Below, piece by piece: positions 15,676-23,371 of a stretch of 25,471 bases of DNA (its first letter is position 1; each line of letters begins with the position of its first letter). The notes under the pieces were generated by a model. That model did no database searches, was not told the origin of the DNA, and saw nothing but the letters and a program-made list of their open reading frames with translations. The position numbers and the translations under genes were made by a program. Source of the stretch: CAZGUH01 sp964529005 (GTDB lineage Bacteria; Actinomycetota; Acidimicrobiia; Acidimicrobiales; Ilumatobacteraceae); the NCBI GenBank assembly GCA_964529005.1, contig CAZGUH010000050.1, positions 1-25,471 on the forward strand. The letters run 5' to 3'.

Positions 15676-16448
15676 CGAGCACCGCGCGCGGCGGCCGAGT
15701 CGAGGGGCGCGTCGCCGTGGTGACCGGCGCCGCGGCAGGGATCGGGCGCGCCGTGGCCTGCGCGCTCGCCGCCGAGGGCGCCACCGTCGTGGCTCTCGAC
15801 GTCGACGACGACGCAGGAGCGAACGTGATCAGCTCGCTGCGGGCGGGCGGGGCCCGCGCGGTGTTCTGCCACACCGACGTGCGCGACGAGCGCGCGGTCG
15901 AGGCGGCGTTCGACATCGCCGAGCACGACGCCGGACCCGTCGGCATCCTCGTTCACTGCGCCGGCGGCAGCCGCGACGACGATGCTCCGCTCGACGCGCT
16001 GGAGAGCTCGGCCTACGACGCCGCGGTCGACCTCAACCTGCGCGCCGCCGCGCTCTGCGGGCGCGCCGCGCTGCGCCGGATGCGTGCGCACGGCGGCGGA
16101 TCGATCGTGTTGCTGTCGTCGTACCTCGCCTTGGGGACCGACAGCGCGTCGCACGCATATGCGGCTGCCAAGGGGGGCGTCATCGCGCTCGCCCGGGCGA
16201 TGGCGGCCCGCTATGCCGCCGACGGTATCCGGGTCAACGTCGTCGCTCCGGGCATCGTGCTCACCGATCGCGTGCGCGGCCGGATCGGCGCGGGCGGTGT
16301 GGACCTCGATGCGGTGACGGCACGCCACCCTGGCGCGGTCGGTGAGCCGGCCGACATCGCGGCGGTGGCGCTGTTCCTCGCCGGCGACGAGGCGCGCATG
16401 ATCACCGGTTCGGTCATCGCCGCCGACGGCGGCCTGTCCGCGTTCTGA
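15672..16448 (+). CDS. short-chain dehydrogenase/reductase (operon with MmgE/PrpD)
   Basis: A 258-residue classical SDR. The cofactor motif TGAAAGIG is at 18-25, Asp43 after beta-2 favours NAD, and the NNAG element is altered to HCAG (95-98). The catalytic Ser150, Tyr163 and Lys167 have normal spacing. It would interconvert a secondary alcohol and ketone in the pathway served by the surrounding dehydratase and hydrolase genes. The start overlaps the upstream stop as ATGA. The next gene begins 15 bases after its stop, with its own ribosome site. Confidence 0.92.
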   Translation: MTSTARGGRVEGRVAVVTGAAAGIGRAVACALAAEGATVVALDVDDDAGANVISSLRAGGARAVFCHTDVRDERAVEAAFDIAEHDAGPVGILVHCAGGSRDDDAPLDALESSAYDAAVDLNLRAAALCGRAALRRMRAHGGGSIVLLSSYLALGTDSASHAYAAAKGGVIALARAMAARYAADGIRVNVVAPGIVLTDRVRGRIGAGGVDLDAVTARHPGAVGEPADIAAVALFLAGDEARMITGSVIAADGGLSAF

Positions 16449-16463
16449 GCAGGAAGGAGAACA

Positions 16464-17855
16464 ATGATCCCGAGCGCCACCGACGGCTCCGGCACGCGAG
16501 CGCTGATCGACTGGGCGGCGGGGGTCCGCCTCCACGACTTCCCCCAGAGCACGCGCGCGTTCACCAAGGGTCTGTTGATGAAGACCGTCGCCACGATGGT
16601 CATCGGCTCGCGCGAGCCGTTCGGCCGGACGATGATCCGCTATGGGGCCCGCACCGCAGGCCCGCCGCAGGCGAGCGTCGTGGGCGGTGGGTACCGCACG
16701 TCGCTGGAGAGCGCGGCGCTGATCAACGGCACGCTGTCGCACCAGACGGAGTCGGAGGATTGCTGGTTCACCCGCGACACCCGCGAGTCGGCGTCGACGG
16801 CGTGGATCTTCCCGGCCGTTCTCGCCGCGTCCGAGCCGTACCTGTCGTCAGGCGCCGACGTCGTGGCGGCCAGCATCGCCGCGTTCGAGGTCGCCTCACG
16901 GATGCTCGACGCCAGCCCCACGTTGGGGTCGGTGCGCGGAATCAACACCGCGTGCTGGTTCGGCTGCCCGGCGGCCGCAGCCGGCGTGGCGCGGATCATC
17001 GGTCTCGACGCCGACCGGCTGGGCCACGCGATGAGCATCGCGCTCTCGCAGGCGTCCGGCCTCGGCCTCCAGACCGGCACCGACGCGCACAAGCTCGAGG
17101 CCGGACACGCATGCCGCGCCGGCGTCCTGTCGGCCGAGCTCGCCGCGGAGGGCGCCGTCGGTCAGCCCGATTTCTGTGACAGCGGGTTGGCGTTCGCCCC
17201 CGTGGCCCCCGACGGTGTGCTGCGACCGGAGCGCCTGACGAGGGATCTCGGCGAGCCGCCGTTCTTCGTCGAGCTCGTCGAGTACAAGAAGTACCCGGCG
17301 TGCGGCATGCTGCACGCATCCGTCGACGCGCTCTCGCAGGCCGTGCGTGACGAAGGCCTGCGGCCCGACGACGTCGCGTCGATCGTCGTCGAGGTCGATC
17401 CGGTGGCCGCGCTCTACTGCGATCGGCCGCTCCCGCGCACGATCAACGAGGCGCGCTTCAGCTACTCGTTCGCGCTCGCGTCGGTGCTCCTCGACGGCGG
17501 CCTCGGGTACGCGACGTACACGGACGCGACGCTCGCCGACCCTGCGCGCCGGGCGCTCCAGTCCAAGGTGACGGTCGTCGGTGACGCCGCCAACCCTCCG
17601 AAGGACAACGGCGCCCGGCTGACGGTCCGGCTCGCCGACGGAGGCGAGCTGCGCCGCGACGTCGACACGTTCCTCGGTCATCCGAACTCGCCGATCCCGG
17701 TCGACACGATGGTCGCGTTGCTGCGCGACGACCTCGCGCCGTACGCACCGCCGACGACGATCGACCGCCTCGTCGACGCCGTGATGACGCTCGACAGCGC
17801 GCGCAGCGTCGCGCCGTTGCACGACCTGTTGCGCGACATCCACACCGCGCCGTGA
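16464..17855 (+). CDS. MmgE/PrpD family protein, copy 2
   Basis: A 463-residue paralogue of the protein at 13194. Shared positions include KGLLMKTVATMVIGSREPFG, GINTACWFGCPAAAAGVARI, TDAHKLEAGHACRAG, VEYKKYPACGMLHASVDAL and the C-terminal FLGHPNSPI. Apparent identity over the conserved blocks is high, so a duplication is likely, either as two subunits of one enzyme or as two successive steps. AAGGAG (16453-16458) lies five bases before ATG 16464. Neither copy shows an obvious frameshift or deletion. The stop overlaps the GTG of the next gene (GTGA). Confidence 0.9.
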   Translation: MIPSATDGSGTRALIDWAAGVRLHDFPQSTRAFTKGLLMKTVATMVIGSREPFGRTMIRYGARTAGPPQASVVGGGYRTSLESAALINGTLSHQTESEDCWFTRDTRESASTAWIFPAVLAASEPYLSSGADVVAASIAAFEVASRMLDASPTLGSVRGINTACWFGCPAAAAGVARIIGLDADRLGHAMSIALSQASGLGLQTGTDAHKLEAGHACRAGVLSAELAAEGAVGQPDFCDSGLAFAPVAPDGVLRPERLTRDLGEPPFFVELVEYKKYPACGMLHASVDALSQAVRDEGLRPDDVASIVVEVDPVAALYCDRPLPRTINEARFSYSFALASVLLDGGLGYATYTDATLADPARRALQSKVTVVGDAANPPKDNGARLTVRLADGGELRRDVDTFLGHPNSPIPVDTMVALLRDDLAPYAPPTTIDRLVDAVMTLDSARSVAPLHDLLRDIHTAP

Positions 17856-18799
17856 CGCACACGTTGATGCGCTTCACGTTCGGGTCGCCGCACGCTCCGC
17901 GCGACAGGGCGCGGCTGTGGGCCGACGCGCTGGCGATGGCCGCCGCGGCCGACGCCGCGGGCATCGACGAGGTCACGGTCAACGAGCACCATGCCACGGC
18001 GAGCCGGGCGTGCACGTCACCGTTGCTGGCCGCAGCGGCGGTGCTGGCGCGCACCAGCCGGGCGGTCGTCAGCGCGTCGGCGGTGCTCGTCGCGCTGCAC
18101 GATCCGACGCGCCTCGCCGAGGAGATCTCGTTCCTCGACGCCGCGCACCCCGGGAGGCTGCGCATCGTCGGCGCGCTCGGCTACCGACCCGTGGAGTACG
18201 AGCTCTTCGACCGCCCGTTCGCTCGTCGAGGGGCGCTGATGGACGAGGTGTTGACGCGCATGCTCGCGCAGTGGCGCAACGGCGAGATCGACGCCCCAGC
18301 GGCGGTCGAGGAGCTGCTCGCGGTCGGTGGCCAGAGCGCGCACGCCGCACGGCGCGCCGTCCGCCACGGGCTGCCGTTCGCCCCCCGAGCGCACCTTCCA
18401 CAGCTGGCCGAGCTGCACGCGCAGCTCTGCGCCGCGGCGGGTGTGCCAGCGCGCTGCTGGATGCCAGCGGCGCGCTTCGTCGAGGTGCACGTCGCGACGG
18501 ATCCCGACCGCGCATGGGAGCGCGTCGGCCGTTGCTACCTCGACGACGCGCGGGAGTACGCCCGCTGGCAGTCGGGCGGCCCGACGTCGCCGGTGTTCTC
18601 CGACGCTGCGGACGAGGGCGCGCTGCGCCGATCGGGCGCTGTGCAGGTCGTGACGCCCGACGAGTGCGTCGCGCTCGCAGGCGACGACGTGACGATCTGC
18701 CTCAACCCGCTGGCGGGCGGCATGCCGCCGGAGGACGCGTGGGCGAGCGTGGAGCTGTTCACCCGCGCCGTGCTCCCACGCATCACCCCCGCGCGCTGA
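17852..18799 (+). CDS. LLM-class (probably F420-dependent) oxidoreductase, copy 2
   Basis: A 315-residue luciferase-like monooxygenase-fold protein. EVTVNEHHATAS (residues 39-50) is the characteristic second-strand EHH motif, and ALHDPTRLAEEISFLD and GRLRIVGALGYRP follow in family order. It probably uses F420 or reduced FMN. It is the fifth and last gene of the rightward operon, with its GTG in a GTGA overlap with the preceding stop. It is only distantly related to the LLM protein encoded at 12180. A convergent dehydrogenase ends six bases beyond its stop. Confidence 0.88.
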   Translation: MTHTLMRFTFGSPHAPRDRARLWADALAMAAAADAAGIDEVTVNEHHATASRACTSPLLAAAAVLARTSRAVVSASAVLVALHDPTRLAEEISFLDAAHPGRLRIVGALGYRPVEYELFDRPFARRGALMDEVLTRMLAQWRNGEIDAPAAVEELLAVGGQSAHAARRAVRHGLPFAPRAHLPQLAELHAQLCAAAGVPARCWMPAARFVEVHVATDPDRAWERVGRCYLDDAREYARWQSGGPTSPVFSDAADEGALRRSGAVQVVTPDECVALAGDDVTICLNPLAGGMPPEDAWASVELFTRAVLPRITPAR

Positions 18800-18805
18800 A
18801 CGCGC

Positions 18806-19657
18806 TCAACGATCGCCGCTCAGGCCCATCGCCTCTCCGAACCGGCGACGCGCGATGCGGCCGATCGGCACGTCGACTCCCAACCCGTCGGCGAGCTCGA
18901 ACGCGTCGTCCATGTCCTTCGCGCCGAGCTCGACCGCCCACGTCAGCCGCGCGCGGGTCGCGCCGTCGACGTCGGGGCCGACCGGAGCGACCGAGTCGCG
19001 GGCCAGAACGACGTCGTGGTTGCCGGGTAGCCCCGACGCCCGCACGTAGTCGGCGAACGCGCCGAGCGGGACGTCCGCCGCGGCGGCCAGCCGCATCGCT
19101 TCGAACAGCGCGCACCAGATGCCGTACTGCGCCAGGTTGCGAGCGAGCTTCGCCGCCATGCCCGTGCCCAGCGCGCCGCAGACGACGACGTCAGACGCGT
19201 AGGCGCCGAGCACCGGCCGAGCGCGGTCGATCGCGCCGGGATCGCCGCCGACGACGGCCACCAGCGTCCCGCCGCGAGCACGGTCCGCCCCGCCGCTGAC
19301 ACCCGCGTCGACGAGCCGGACGCCGACCGCGTCGCACGCACGGCCCAGCCGATCGACGGTCGAGGGGGCGACGGTCGAGTGCAGCAGCACGACGGCGCCG
19401 GCGGGCATCGAGCGCAGCACGCCGTCCGGACCGTCGACGGCGTCGAGCGCCTGCGCGTCGTCGCGCACGACGATGCACGCCACATCCGCGTCGCGCCCGG
19501 CGTCGCGCGGCGACGTCGCCGGACGGGCGCCGCGTGCGACCACCGCGGACAGCGGTGCGGGCGCAGGATCGTAGGCCGCGACGGTGTGCCCGGAGGCCAG
19601 CACCCGCTCGCACATCGGACCGCCGATCACGCCCAGGCCGATGAACGCGACGATCAT
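18806..19657 (-). CDS. 3-hydroxyisobutyrate dehydrogenase-like NAD(P)-binding oxidoreductase
   Basis: A 283-residue beta-hydroxyacid dehydrogenase family protein. The N-terminal Rossmann motif is GLGVIGGPM (7-15), the substrate motif is DAGVSGG (117-123), and the catalytic Lys170 with Asn174 lies in GMAAKLARNLAQ. It would oxidise a beta-hydroxy acid or reduce its semialdehyde; tartronate-semialdehyde reductase-like or imine-reductase-like members share the same layout. ATG 19657 overlaps the upstream P450 stop as ATGA, so translation is coupled; GTG two codons earlier is a possible alternative. The upstream extension of the frame, to 20965, only crosses the P450 gene in another frame. Confidence 0.9.
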   Translation of the reverse strand: MIVAFIGLGVIGGPMCERVLASGHTVAAYDPAPAPLSAVVARGARPATSPRDAGRDADVACIVVRDDAQALDAVDGPDGVLRSMPAGAVVLLHSTVAPSTVDRLGRACDAVGVRLVDAGVSGGADRARGGTLVAVVGGDPGAIDRARPVLGAYASDVVVCGALGTGMAAKLARNLAQYGIWCALFEAMRLAAAADVPLGAFADYVRASGLPGNHDVVLARDSVAPVGPDVDGATRARLTWAVELGAKDMDDAFELADGLGVDVPIGRIARRRFGEAMGLSGDR

Positions 19658-20853
19658 CGCCACGCCGCGATCGTCACGTCGCGGCGGCCGCGCAACGTGT
19701 CCGCGACCCAGCGCGAGCGGCCCACCTCCTCGATGCGGGCGAACCGTTCGAGCAGCACGCGCAGCGCGGTCGCGGCCTCGATGCGGGCGAGGTGGTTGCC
19801 GACGCAGAAGTGGGCGCCGAAGCCGAACGCGAACTGGCGCGGCACCGTGCGGCCGACGTCGAGCTCCTCGGGTTCGTCGTAGACGGCCGGGTCGTGGTTG
19901 GCCGAGTAGATCGACAGCGTCACGTACTCGCCCGCTCGCAGCGGCACCCCGTCGAGCTCGAAGGTCTCGCGCGGGATGCGCGCCACGACCACCGCGGGAG
20001 GATCGAGGCGCAACAGCTCCTCCACCGCGCCGGGGGCCAGCGCGGGGTCGGCGCGCAGCCGGGCGAGCTGAGCGGGCGCGTGGAGCAACCGCCACAGTCC
20101 GGTGCTGAGCAACGTCTGCGTGGTCTCGTGGCCGGCGAAGATCAGCTGCATCGTGAGCGTGACCAGCTCGTCGGTGCTCAGCCGGTCGCCGTCCTCTTCC
20201 GCTGCGATCAGGTCGCTGAGCACGTCGTCTCCGGGCGCACGCCGCCTGTGCTCGATCACCTCGCCCACGTACTGCGCGAACGCCACGGTCGCCGCGTCCG
20301 CGGTGTCCTGCATCGCGTGCGACGACGCGCTCATCGCTTCGCCGAGGATCGACGACCACGCGCCCACGCGCTCGGCGTCGATGTCGACGATCCCGAGGCG
20401 TTCGCAGATCACCCGAAGCGGGAGCATCCGCGCCCACCGGCCGGTGAAGTCGAACGGCTCGCCGTCGACGATCTGATCGCAGAGCTCGTGGGCGAACGCC
20501 TCGGCCGAGTCGCGGAACCGCTCGACGGCCTTGGGGGTGAACGCGCGGCTCACCAGCGCGCGCAGCCGGGTGTGATCGGGCGGATCGATGTGCACGGTGA
20601 TCGACGAGAACCAGTCGACGAACGGTCCCGGCCGCCACCCGGTGCGCTCCAGCAGGGCGCCGCTCGGGGCGCCCAGCCGCGGGTCGCGCAGCGCCCGCTG
20701 GACCATGTTCGCGCCGAGGAGCATCGTTCCCGGCGGCGATGTCGTCCTGGCCGCGGCGGCGCCGGCGCGCAGGAGCGGCCCCAGGACCGTGGCGGGCTCC
20801 TCCCAGACGCGGCGGTCGGCGGTGTCGACCACGGGCAGCGTGTCGGCAGGCAT
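19654..20853 (-). CDS. cytochrome P450
   Basis: A 399-residue soluble bacterial P450 of normal length. The I-helix oxygen motif AGHETT is at 240-245, the K-helix ExxR is Glu279-Arg282, and the heme loop FGFGAHFCVG has the axial Cys350. It would hydroxylate a hydrophobic substrate with electrons from a ferredoxin; no ferredoxin or reductase gene is in the window. AGGGGG seven bases before ATG 20853 supports the start. It forms a leftward pair with the dehydrogenase at 18806 and diverges from the FadA6-like thiolase, sharing with it a 123-base promoter that holds a KstR2-like site. This suggests a role in modification of steroids or related rings, which is inference from context. Confidence 0.93.
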   Translation of the reverse strand: MPADTLPVVDTADRRVWEEPATVLGPLLRAGAAAARTTSPPGTMLLGANMVQRALRDPRLGAPSGALLERTGWRPGPFVDWFSSITVHIDPPDHTRLRALVSRAFTPKAVERFRDSAEAFAHELCDQIVDGEPFDFTGRWARMLPLRVICERLGIVDIDAERVGAWSSILGEAMSASSHAMQDTADAATVAFAQYVGEVIEHRRRAPGDDVLSDLIAAEEDGDRLSTDELVTLTMQLIFAGHETTQTLLSTGLWRLLHAPAQLARLRADPALAPGAVEELLRLDPPAVVVARIPRETFELDGVPLRAGEYVTLSIYSANHDPAVYDEPEELDVGRTVPRQFAFGFGAHFCVGNHLARIEAATALRVLLERFARIEEVGRSRWVADTLRGRRDVTIAAWR

Positions 20854-20898
20854 GCGCAGTCCCCCTGTCGTCGCGGAGAGCGGTTCGCGGCCGGCTCG

Positions 20899-20928
20899 TT
20901 GTCCGCACCCCCGCTCGTTCCGTATGCT
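20899..20928 (+). promoter_or_regulatory. predicted promoter of the thiolase-SDR operon
   Basis: TTGTCC (20899-20904) and TATGCT (20923-20928) are separated by 18 bases and fit a SigA-type -35/-10 pair, giving a start near 20935. That start falls within the KstR2-like site at 20933-20946, an arrangement expected of a repressor operator. Inverted GCTCG/CGAGC arms (20913-20917, 20931-20935) flank the -10. Confidence 0.45.
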
Positions 20929-20932
20929 TCCG

Positions 20933-20946
20933 AGCAAGCAGTTGTT
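20933..20946. promoter_or_regulatory. KstR2-like operator in the P450/thiolase divergent region
   Basis: AGCAAGCAGTTGTT matches the KstR2 consensus AnCAAGnnCTTGnT, as I recall it, at 9 of 10 fixed positions. It lies just downstream of the putative -10 of the thiolase gene, whose closest mycobacterial homologue (fadA6) belongs to the KstR2 regulon. KstR2 is a TetR-family repressor released by HIP-CoA; its gene is not in this window. Confidence 0.6.
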
Positions 20947-20976
20947 CAGCATAGGACACGAGCAAGGGAGATCAGC

Positions 20977-22140
20977 GTGCCGGAGGCGTACATCATCGAT
21001 GCCGTCCGCAGCCCCGTCGGCCGCCGCAACGGAGGCCTCAGCGCTGTGCATTCCGCCGATCTCGGCGCCCATGCCATCGCGGCGTTGCTCGGGCGCGTCG
21101 ACATCGACCCCGCGGCCGTCGACGACGTCATCTTCGGATGCGTCGACGCGATCGGGCCACAGGCAGGAGACATCGCGCGCACGTGTTGGCTCGCCGCGGG
21201 CTTGCCCGAGGAGGTGCCGGGCACGACGATCGACCGCCAATGCGGATCGTCGCAGCAGGCCGTGCACTTCGCGGCGCAAGCGGTGATGAGCGGCACGGCC
21301 GACGTCATCGTCGCCGGCGGCGTGCAGAACATGTCGATGATCCCGATCTCGGCGGCCATGACCGCCGGCCAGCAGTTCGGCTTCGACGACCCCTTCAGCG
21401 GCTCGGCCGGGTGGCGCGCTCGCTACGGCGACCAGGAGGTGTCGCAGTTCCGCGCCGCCGAGCTGATCGCCGCGAAGTGGTCGATCACCCGCGACGAGAT
21501 GGAGGAGTTCGCGGTCGAGTCGCACGTGCGGGCCTTGCGGGCGCAGGCCGAAGGGCGGTTCGATCGCGAGATCGTCCCGGTCGCGGGCGCCGCGCTCACC
21601 GCGGACGAAGGGCCGCGCGAGCCGAACTGGGACAAGATCCGCAGCTTGCCGACGCTCGTGCCGGACGGGCGCCTCACGGCGGCCGTGGCGAGCCAGATCT
21701 CCGACGCGTCGGCCGCGATGCTGGTCGTCTCGGAGGCCGCCGTGCGCGAGCACGGGCTCACCCCCCGGGCGCGCATCCACCACATCTCGGTGCGCGCCGC
21801 CGATCCGATCTACATGCTGACCGCGCCGATTCCCGCCACCGCGCACGCGTTGGCGCGCGCCGGCATGTCGCTCGACGACATCGACCTCGTGGAGATCAAC
21901 GAGGCGTTCGCGTCGGTCGTGCTCGCCTGGCAGCGCGAGACCGGCGCCGACCTTGCGAAGGTGAACGTCAACGGCGGCGCGATCGCGCTCGGGCACCCGC
22001 TCGGCGCCACCGGTGTACGGCTGATGACCACGCTGCTGAACGAGCTGGAACGCACCGGCGGCCGCTACGGCCTGCAGACGATGTGCGAGGGCGGCGGCCA
22101 GGCGAACGTGACGATCATCGAGCGGCTGACGAGCGCCTGA
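20977..22140 (+). CDS. fadA6: FadA6-like thiolase (acetyl-CoA acyltransferase)
   Basis: A 387-residue thiolase. The nucleophile is Cys89 (DRQCGSSQQ), with NEAF at 308-311, His340 (GHPLGATG) and Cys370 (CEGGGQAN). The text closely follows mycobacterial FadA6 (for example VDRQCGSSQQA, VIVAGGVQNMS, RARIHHIS), whose role is thiolysis of ring-opened CoA intermediates in steroid ring C/D (HIP) catabolism. GTG 20977 with AAGGGAG six bases upstream is chosen because it begins the thiolase N-terminus and lies after the promoter; the frame is open far upstream, antisense to the P450. The SDR gene starts two bases after its stop. Confidence is high for a thiolase, and good but from memory for the FadA6 assignment. 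Confidence 0.93.
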   Translation: MPEAYIIDAVRSPVGRRNGGLSAVHSADLGAHAIAALLGRVDIDPAAVDDVIFGCVDAIGPQAGDIARTCWLAAGLPEEVPGTTIDRQCGSSQQAVHFAAQAVMSGTADVIVAGGVQNMSMIPISAAMTAGQQFGFDDPFSGSAGWRARYGDQEVSQFRAAELIAAKWSITRDEMEEFAVESHVRALRAQAEGRFDREIVPVAGAALTADEGPREPNWDKIRSLPTLVPDGRLTAAVASQISDASAAMLVVSEAAVREHGLTPRARIHHISVRAADPIYMLTAPIPATAHALARAGMSLDDIDLVEINEAFASVVLAWQRETGADLAKVNVNGGAIALGHPLGATGVRLMTTLLNELERTGGRYGLQTMCEGGGQANVTIIERLTSA

Positions 22141-22142
22141 CC

Positions 22143-22946
22143 GTGGAAAACCTCCTCGACCCGGGCCTCGCCGGCGCGTCGGTCATCGTCACCGGCGGGG
22201 GCCGGGGCATCGGGCGGGGCATCGCCGAGTGCTTCCTCGCCGCCGGCGCCGACGTCACGATCTGCGGGCGCAACGGGCCGGAGTCGTTGCCGCGCGCGGG
22301 TGACGCCGAGGCGTCGTTCGTCACCTGCGATGTACGTGATCCCGAACAGGTCGCACGCCTGGTCGACGAGACGCACAGCCGGACGGGACGGCTGGACGTC
22401 GTCGTCAACAACGCCGGTGGCAGCCCTCCCGCAGCGGTCGCCACCGCCTCGCCGCGGTTCATCACCAGCGTCGTCGCGCTCAACCTCCTCGGGCCGCTGT
22501 TCGTCGCCCAGCGCGCGTTCCAGCACATGGACGCGCAACCGGACGGCGGCTCGATCATCAACATCGCCTCGATCAGCGGCATCCGGCCCTCCCCCGGCAC
22601 GGCGCCGTACGGAGCGGCGAAGGCGGGGTTGTTGAACCTCACCGAGACGCTGGCGATGGAGTGGGCGCCGCGCGTGCGCGTCAACGCGGTGACCCCCGGT
22701 CTGATCCGCACCGAGTCGTCCGCAGCGTCCGACCACTACGGCGCCGATGGCGGGCAGACCGCGGGCAGCACCGTGCCACTCGGGCGCATGGGAGAACCAG
22801 CGGAGATCGGGGCCGCGTGCCTGTTCCTCGCGTCGCGGCACGCGTCGTTCATCACCGGGACGAACCTCGTGGTCCACGGCGGCGGCGAGCGACCGCCGTT
22901 CCTGGACGCGGTGGCGCAGACCGCGTCGGCGCCGCGTCAGGCGTAG
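22143..22946 (+). CDS. short-chain dehydrogenase/reductase following the thiolase
   Basis: A 267-residue classical SDR with TGGGRGIG (17-24), NNAG (89-92) and the Ser143, Tyr156, Lys160 triad. It starts with GTG two bases after the thiolase stop, so it is the second gene of that operon and has no separate promoter. It probably acts on a beta-hydroxyacyl-CoA or a ring hydroxyl of the same pathway; SDRs also accompany fadA6 in the mycobacterial KstR2 regulon, but I cannot match this one to a particular gene. Its last ten bases overlap the 3' end of the convergent MaoC-like gene. Confidence 0.9.
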   Translation: MENLLDPGLAGASVIVTGGGRGIGRGIAECFLAAGADVTICGRNGPESLPRAGDAEASFVTCDVRDPEQVARLVDETHSRTGRLDVVVNNAGGSPPAAVATASPRFITSVVALNLLGPLFVAQRAFQHMDAQPDGGSIINIASISGIRPSPGTAPYGAAKAGLLNLTETLAMEWAPRVRVNAVTPGLIRTESSAASDHYGADGGQTAGSTVPLGRMGEPAEIGAACLFLASRHASFITGTNLVVHGGGERPPFLDAVAQTASAPRQA

Positions 22947-23371
22947 AAGCGGCTCACCGCGTCGATCACGCACGCCGGCTCGGCGACGCCCTCCACTTCG
23001 ATGGTCAGCCGCATCACCGTCTCGACGCCGTTGGCGACGTCGTGCGCCGACACGAACTCCACACCGCATCGCACCCGCGCGCCCGCCGGAACCGGTGCGT
23101 CGAAGCGCACCGCGTTGACGCCGTAGTTGACCCCGTGCGACACGCCGGCGACCTCGACGACCTGTGGCAGGAAATAGTTCGACAACGACAACGTGAGCAT
23201 CGCTGGCGCCTCGCCGAGCCCGACCTCCGCGCCGTCACGGATCGCACCGGTCGCGCGGGCGAACAGGGCGATCCGGTCGCGGTCGATCGTCAGCCAGTCG
23301 CTGTGGCCGAGGTGCAGCCCGGCGGCGGACCGCAAGCCGTCGAGGCCGTGCAGGATCGTGGGCGCCGTCAT
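22937..23371 (-). CDS. MaoC/NodN-like hotdog protein lacking the catalytic Asp-His
   Basis: A 144-residue hotdog-fold protein resembling single-domain R-hydratases such as M. tuberculosis Rv0130 (HtdZ). Family features remain in SDWLTIDRDRIALFARATG (24-42), GVNYGVNAVRF and VEGVAEPACV. In active members, ATG is followed by D-x-x-W-I-H, which holds the catalytic Asp and His, and by about ten further residues. Here the segment reads ATGAIRDGAEVGLGEAPAM, so both catalytic residues and part of the loop are gone. It may be a non-catalytic subunit, an acyl-CoA binder or an enzyme with other chemistry. ATG overlaps the acyl-CoA dehydrogenase stop (ATGA), so the two are made together; it is a single-hotdog protein, not a fusion. 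Confidence 0.82.
   Translation of the reverse strand: MTAPTILHGLDGLRSAAGLHLGHSDWLTIDRDRIALFARATGAIRDGAEVGLGEAPAMLTLSLSNYFLPQVVEVAGVSHGVNYGVNAVRFDAPVPAGARVRCGVEFVSAHDVANGVETVMRLTIEVEGVAEPACVIDAVSRFYA

Noticed and set aside
18791..18805. GCGCG-CTGAA-CGCGC hairpin between the convergent LLM and dehydrogenase genes
   Set aside because: The 5-bp stem overlaps the stop codon, has no T-tract and is easily produced by chance at this GC content.
20854..21996. Upstream extension of the P450 frame across the thiolase gene
   Set aside because: It is antisense to a well-conserved thiolase, with Arg/His-rich low-quality sequence. The P450 starts at 20853 with an AGGGGG site.
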